A stretch of 8,698 bases of DNA. Origin: Nitrososphaerota archaeon (GTDB lineage: Archaea > Thermoproteota > Nitrososphaeria > Nitrososphaerales > Nitrosopumilaceae). Made by a program: the position numbers and the translations under genes. Of this stretch, positions 7,158-8,698 are shown piece by piece (position 1 is the stretch's first letter; each line of letters starts with the position of its first letter). A model generated the notes under the pieces. That model made no database searches and was not told the DNA's origin. It worked only from the letters and a program-made list of their open reading frames with translations. The stretch covers positions 1 through 8,698 of the forward strand of contig JAGWGS010000046.1 of the NCBI GenBank assembly GCA_028867235.1, written 5' to 3'.

Positions 7158-7502
7158 TCAATTGTTTTTCTGCATGAATAGATCCAGCATAATCCTTCCC
7201 TTGTCTGTAATTGAATAAACCATATTCGAGCCTTTTGGTTCTTTTTTGATAAAATTATACGACATACAAAGATGAAGATAATTAAGAAATGATCGTTTCA
7301 TTCGTATGTTTGACTTGACATACAGGTCTGAGAATGTCATGGGGTTACACCTTAGTTGGTATAACAGCTTTAGAATGGATATTGTACTAAAATCTCGTGC
7401 GCGGGTCCTTACGGCATCAAGTATCTGTTCATCTCTTTTTATGATAAAATCAGCAAAGTGATCTGCGACTTCTACTGATATGTATGTCATTCGGGGCTTC
7501 AT
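7158..7502 (-). CDS. Small winged-helix transcriptional regulator
   Basis: A 114-residue probable DNA-binding protein. Residues about 38-104 look like a winged helix: a helix with SILKLLYQL (42-50), MTFSDLYVKSNI leading into a recognition helix MKRSFLNYLHLCMSYNF, then a wing with IKKEPKGSNMVYSITDKGRIML. The YSITDKG ending is common in archaeal MarR/PadR/ArsR-like wHTH proteins. There is no ligand-binding domain beyond the HTH and the N-terminal helical region (10-35) that could serve as a dimerisation arm. The ATG at 7502 places the start about 23 nt from a TATA-like box; a second ATG four codons later is possible. It is transcribed away from the second RAM gene, and operator-like direct repeats lie directly in front of its start, which hints at autoregulation. 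Targets are unknown; the neighbours purM and the RAM gene are only candidates. Confidence 0.82.
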   Translation of the reverse strand: MKPRMTYISVEVADHFADFIIKRDEQILDAVRTRARDFSTISILKLLYQLRCNPMTFSDLYVKSNIRMKRSFLNYLHLCMSYNFIKKEPKGSNMVYSITDKGRIMLDLFMQKNN

Positions 7503-7504
7503 AT

Positions 7505-7522
7505 TACGGTATTAGTACGGTA
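7505..7522. promoter_or_regulatory. Tandem TACGGTA repeats between TATA box and start of the winged-helix gene
   Basis: The plus strand carries TACGGTA at 7505-7511 and again at 7516-7522, repeated at an 11-bp period (about one helical turn). The pair fills the interval between the probable TATA box and the ATG. A protein bound there would block transcription start, so it is a plausible operator. No binding evidence exists beyond repeat geometry and placement. Confidence 0.4.
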
Positions 7523-7530
7523 ATATACCT
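7521..7530 (-). promoter_or_regulatory. TATA-like box for the winged-helix regulator
   Basis: The minus strand reads AGGTATATTA, roughly 23 nt ahead of the ATG at 7502, consistent with a leaderless or near-leaderless transcript. A second AT-rich stretch (TTAATAAG, about 31 nt ahead) is an alternative. Confidence 0.45.
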
Positions 7531-7594
7531 TATTAATTCTAGCTAGGTGAATTTTTTGAGCTTACTGCTAGCTTTTTTGGACAATTTCAATTTG

Positions 7595-7602
7595 TTTTTA
7601 TT
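7595..7602 (+). promoter_or_regulatory. TATA-like box for the second RAM gene
   Basis: TTTTTATT centred about 25 nt before the ATG at 7624 has the spacing of the other leaderless promoters in this window. No Shine-Dalgarno-like motif precedes the ATG. Confidence 0.5.
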
Positions 7603-7611
7603 CTAGACATA

Positions 7612-7636
7612 TGCAGTCACTGCATGCATAGTGCAT
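7612..7636. repeat. Two adjoining short palindromes over the second RAM gene start
   Basis: TGCAGT-C-ACTGCA (7612-7624) is a perfect hyphenated palindrome, and ATGCA-TAG-TGCAT (7624-7636) is another sharing one base with it. Together they cover the expected transcription start and first codons of a probably leaderless gene. They could be a dimer-binding operator or an mRNA 5' hairpin. Part of the second palindrome is coding, so constraint by protein sequence is an alternative. Confidence 0.35.
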
Positions 7637-7857
7637 TTGTCCTAATTAATGCAGAACTTGGGAAAGAGACCACTATTGTAAATGAAATAAAAAAAATTCC
7701 TCATGTAAAGGAAGTATATCCAGTGTATGGAGTGTACGATGTGTTGATGGTATTGGAATCTGATTCTATGGAGACATTGAGGGAAGCAATAACCACGCAG
7801 GTACGTAAACTAGATGGAATAAAATCTACTCTTACAATGATAATTGTAAAAGATTAG
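7624..7857 (+). CDS. Stand-alone RAM (Lrp/AsnC ligand-binding) domain protein, second copy
   Basis: A 77-residue single-domain protein with the RAM pattern AFVLINA, KKIP (23-26), VYGVYDVLMVLES (34-46) and KLDGI (62-66). It aligns without gaps to the protein at 1551-1781, with 31 identities in 76 positions, strongest in the central YGVYDVL segment. Like that copy it lacks a helix-turn-helix. It begins with ATG after a 121-bp divergent region shared with the winged-helix gene, and a T-rich tract follows the stop directly. It may sense a small molecule, possibly an amino acid, and might act with a separate DNA-binding partner; the divergent winged-helix protein is a positional candidate only. 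Its acidic and basic surface residues differ considerably from copy one, so a different ligand or partner is plausible. Confidence 0.9.
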   Translation: MHSAFVLINAELGKETTIVNEIKKIPHVKEVYPVYGVYDVLMVLESDSMETLREAITTQVRKLDGIKSTLTMIIVKD

Positions 7858-7859
7858 AA

Positions 7860-7868
7860 TTTTGTTTT
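7860..7868 (+). terminator. T-rich terminator after the second RAM gene
   Basis: TTTTGTTTT begins 3 nt after the TAG stop of the RAM gene and lies before the exchanger start. It fits an archaeal oligo-T terminator and may limit read-through into the downstream membrane-protein gene, which starts 55 bp after the RAM gene ends. Confidence 0.4.
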
Positions 7869-7912
7869 CATGTCGTCACAAATAATAGAACAAGGTTTAG
7901 TGTGATAGTATA

Positions 7913-8698
7913 TTGACAGAAAACATACTTGTGCTTCTTGGTTGGCTTGGAGAATTAATCTTTGCAAGTTGGCTTTTGTCTGATGGTGCAGAGCACCTTG
8001 CTGAAAGGTGGGGTGGCAGATTTGTAGGAAGAACCCTTTTGAGTATGGCAACAACATTGCCTGAGATAGGAATTGTTGTAGCTGCAGCAAAAGATGGCTC
8101 GTATGGCGTAGCACTGGGTTCTGCGCTTGGAAGCAACTTGTTTATGATGACATTTGGACTTGCAATAATGCTAATAATTGCAACAACAAAACTTTCCAAG
8201 GCTCCTGAAAAGTTCATAGATGTAAAAGAATTTGGCTTGGATAAAATCTTCCTTGTGTTAACAGCTGTTGCTGGTGCGATATTATTCGTTGACGGCTATG
8301 ATGTGTTAGATGGAATATTTTTCTCTGGAATGTTTGCAGTCTACCTTGCATTTGCCTTCAGAGAAATGAAAAGAGAAAAGAAAATTATTCCTCTTGAAAA
8401 AAATCTACATGAAGGTTCTCAAGTTAAACCAAAAAAACACTTTGCCCGGGCAATGGTTCTTTTTGTGGCTGGTACCATTGGAATATTTGTTGGTGCAGAA
8501 CCATTTGTCCATGCTCTTGAGGGAGTATCAGTTGATCTTGGCGTCTCTATTGTAGTACTGGCAGTAATAGTTAGTCCCATTGCAGGTGAGATGCCTGAAA
8601 AAATATCAATGATATTGCTTGCTAGAAAAGGTGCAGGAGGAGCATCAATAGCAGTTGCCAATGTGCTTGGCTCTAAAATACTAAATAATACATTGCTT
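7913..8698 (+). CDS. Cation/Ca2+ exchanger (CaCA) family membrane protein, 3' truncated by window
   Basis: The frame is open for 262 codons to the window end. Starting at TTG 7913 (the first start after the in-frame TAG at 7898-7900) it gives a membrane protein with two inverted halves. Half one has helices near 4-22, 38-58 and 64-90 and the alpha-1 repeat: TTLPE (47-51) followed by GSALGSN (69-75). Two more helices (about 110-130 and 132-149) and a charged cytoplasmic loop (150-178, Lys/Glu-rich) follow. Half two has helices near 179-197 and 208-224 and an alpha-2 repeat GEMPE (225-229) with VLGSK (251-255). This is the NCX/YrbG fold exchanging Na+ or H+ for Ca2+ or another cation. Alpha-2 deviates: Met replaces the usual Ser/Leu-type residue before PE, and Lys replaces the usual Asn/Asp after GS. 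GTG at 7931 is an alternative start but would cut the first helix. Roughly the last fifth of a normal-length protein is missing. Confidence 0.85.
   Translation, partial: MTENILVLLGWLGELIFASWLLSDGAEHLAERWGGRFVGRTLLSMATTLPEIGIVVAAAKDGSYGVALGSALGSNLFMMTFGLAIMLIIATTKLSKAPEKFIDVKEFGLDKIFLVLTAVAGAILFVDGYDVLDGIFFSGMFAVYLAFAFREMKREKKIIPLEKNLHEGSQVKPKKHFARAMVLFVAGTIGIFVGAEPFVHALEGVSVDLGVSIVVLAVIVSPIAGEMPEKISMILLARKGAGGASIAVANVLGSKILNNTLL

Noticed and set aside
1789..7490. Exact 12-mer TATGTATGTCAT at 1789-1800 and 7479-7490
   Set aside because: One copy is codons of the winged-helix protein (Met-Thr-Tyr-Ile). A few repeated 12-mers are expected by chance in a window this size with AT-rich composition.
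7541..7573. AGCTAG ... CTAGCT inverted repeat in the divergent region
   Set aside because: Six-bp arms with a 21-nt spacer in AT-rich sequence are likely to occur by chance.
7854..8661. Minus-strand open frames opposite the exchanger gene
   Set aside because: The plus strand encodes both CaCA alpha repeats in one long frame; the antisense products have no recognisable features.
1..8698. Mobile elements, CRISPR, tRNA/rRNA, defence genes
   Set aside because: No transposase, regularly spaced repeats, tRNA-like cloverleaf or defence domain was seen; gaps between genes are 121 bp or less.

Overview
The window looks like a compact stretch of an ammonia-oxidising archaeon (Nitrososphaerota/Thaumarchaeota, probably Nitrosopumilus-like). 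I infer this from the archaeal class I lysyl-tRNA synthetase, a stand-alone archaeal Elp3, small stand-alone RAM (Lrp/AsnC ligand-binding) proteins, low GC, frequent GTG/TTG starts, and TATA-like boxes about 25 nt upstream of start codons with little sign of Shine-Dalgarno sites. The taxon is inferred from gene content; no rRNA or taxon-specific marker is present. No stretch over about 120 bp lacks a gene.

Layout from left to right. (1) 1-578 (+): C-terminal part of an MFS drug-efflux-type transporter, running in from outside. Its stop overlaps, tail to tail, the stop of a minus-strand pair. (2) 575-1781 (-): a RAM protein followed after 1 bp by a thioredoxin-reductase-like flavoprotein that keeps its CxxC but has lost the usual NADPH-binding residues. 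(3) 1828-6039 (-): Elp3, class I LysRS, a 62-residue two-helix membrane protein and a 265-residue coiled-coil protein, in transcription order, with junctions of -1, 3 and 49 bp. (4) 6095-7117 (-): purM, with its own promoter. (5) 7158-7502 (-): a small winged-helix regulator, divergent from (6) 7624-7857 (+), a second RAM protein about 41% identical to the first. (7) 7913-8698 (+): a cation/Ca2+ exchanger-family membrane protein beginning with TTG and cut by the window end.

How the genes fit together: Elp3 modifies wobble U34 of tRNAs, including those for Lys, and LysRS charges tRNA-Lys, so their translationally coupled pairing makes biochemical sense. PurM is de novo purine synthesis. The two RAM proteins are probably small-molecule sensors or modulators without their own DNA-binding domain; one sits with a redox flavoenzyme and the other opposite a DNA-binding protein lacking a ligand domain. 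The 121-bp divergent region at 7503-7623 carries two operator-like repeat arrangements and is the most interesting non-coding segment. I see no CRISPR array, transposon, rRNA or tRNA, and no convincing wholly new multi-gene system. The best leads are the atypical flavoprotein with its RAM partner and the split HTH/RAM divergent pair.
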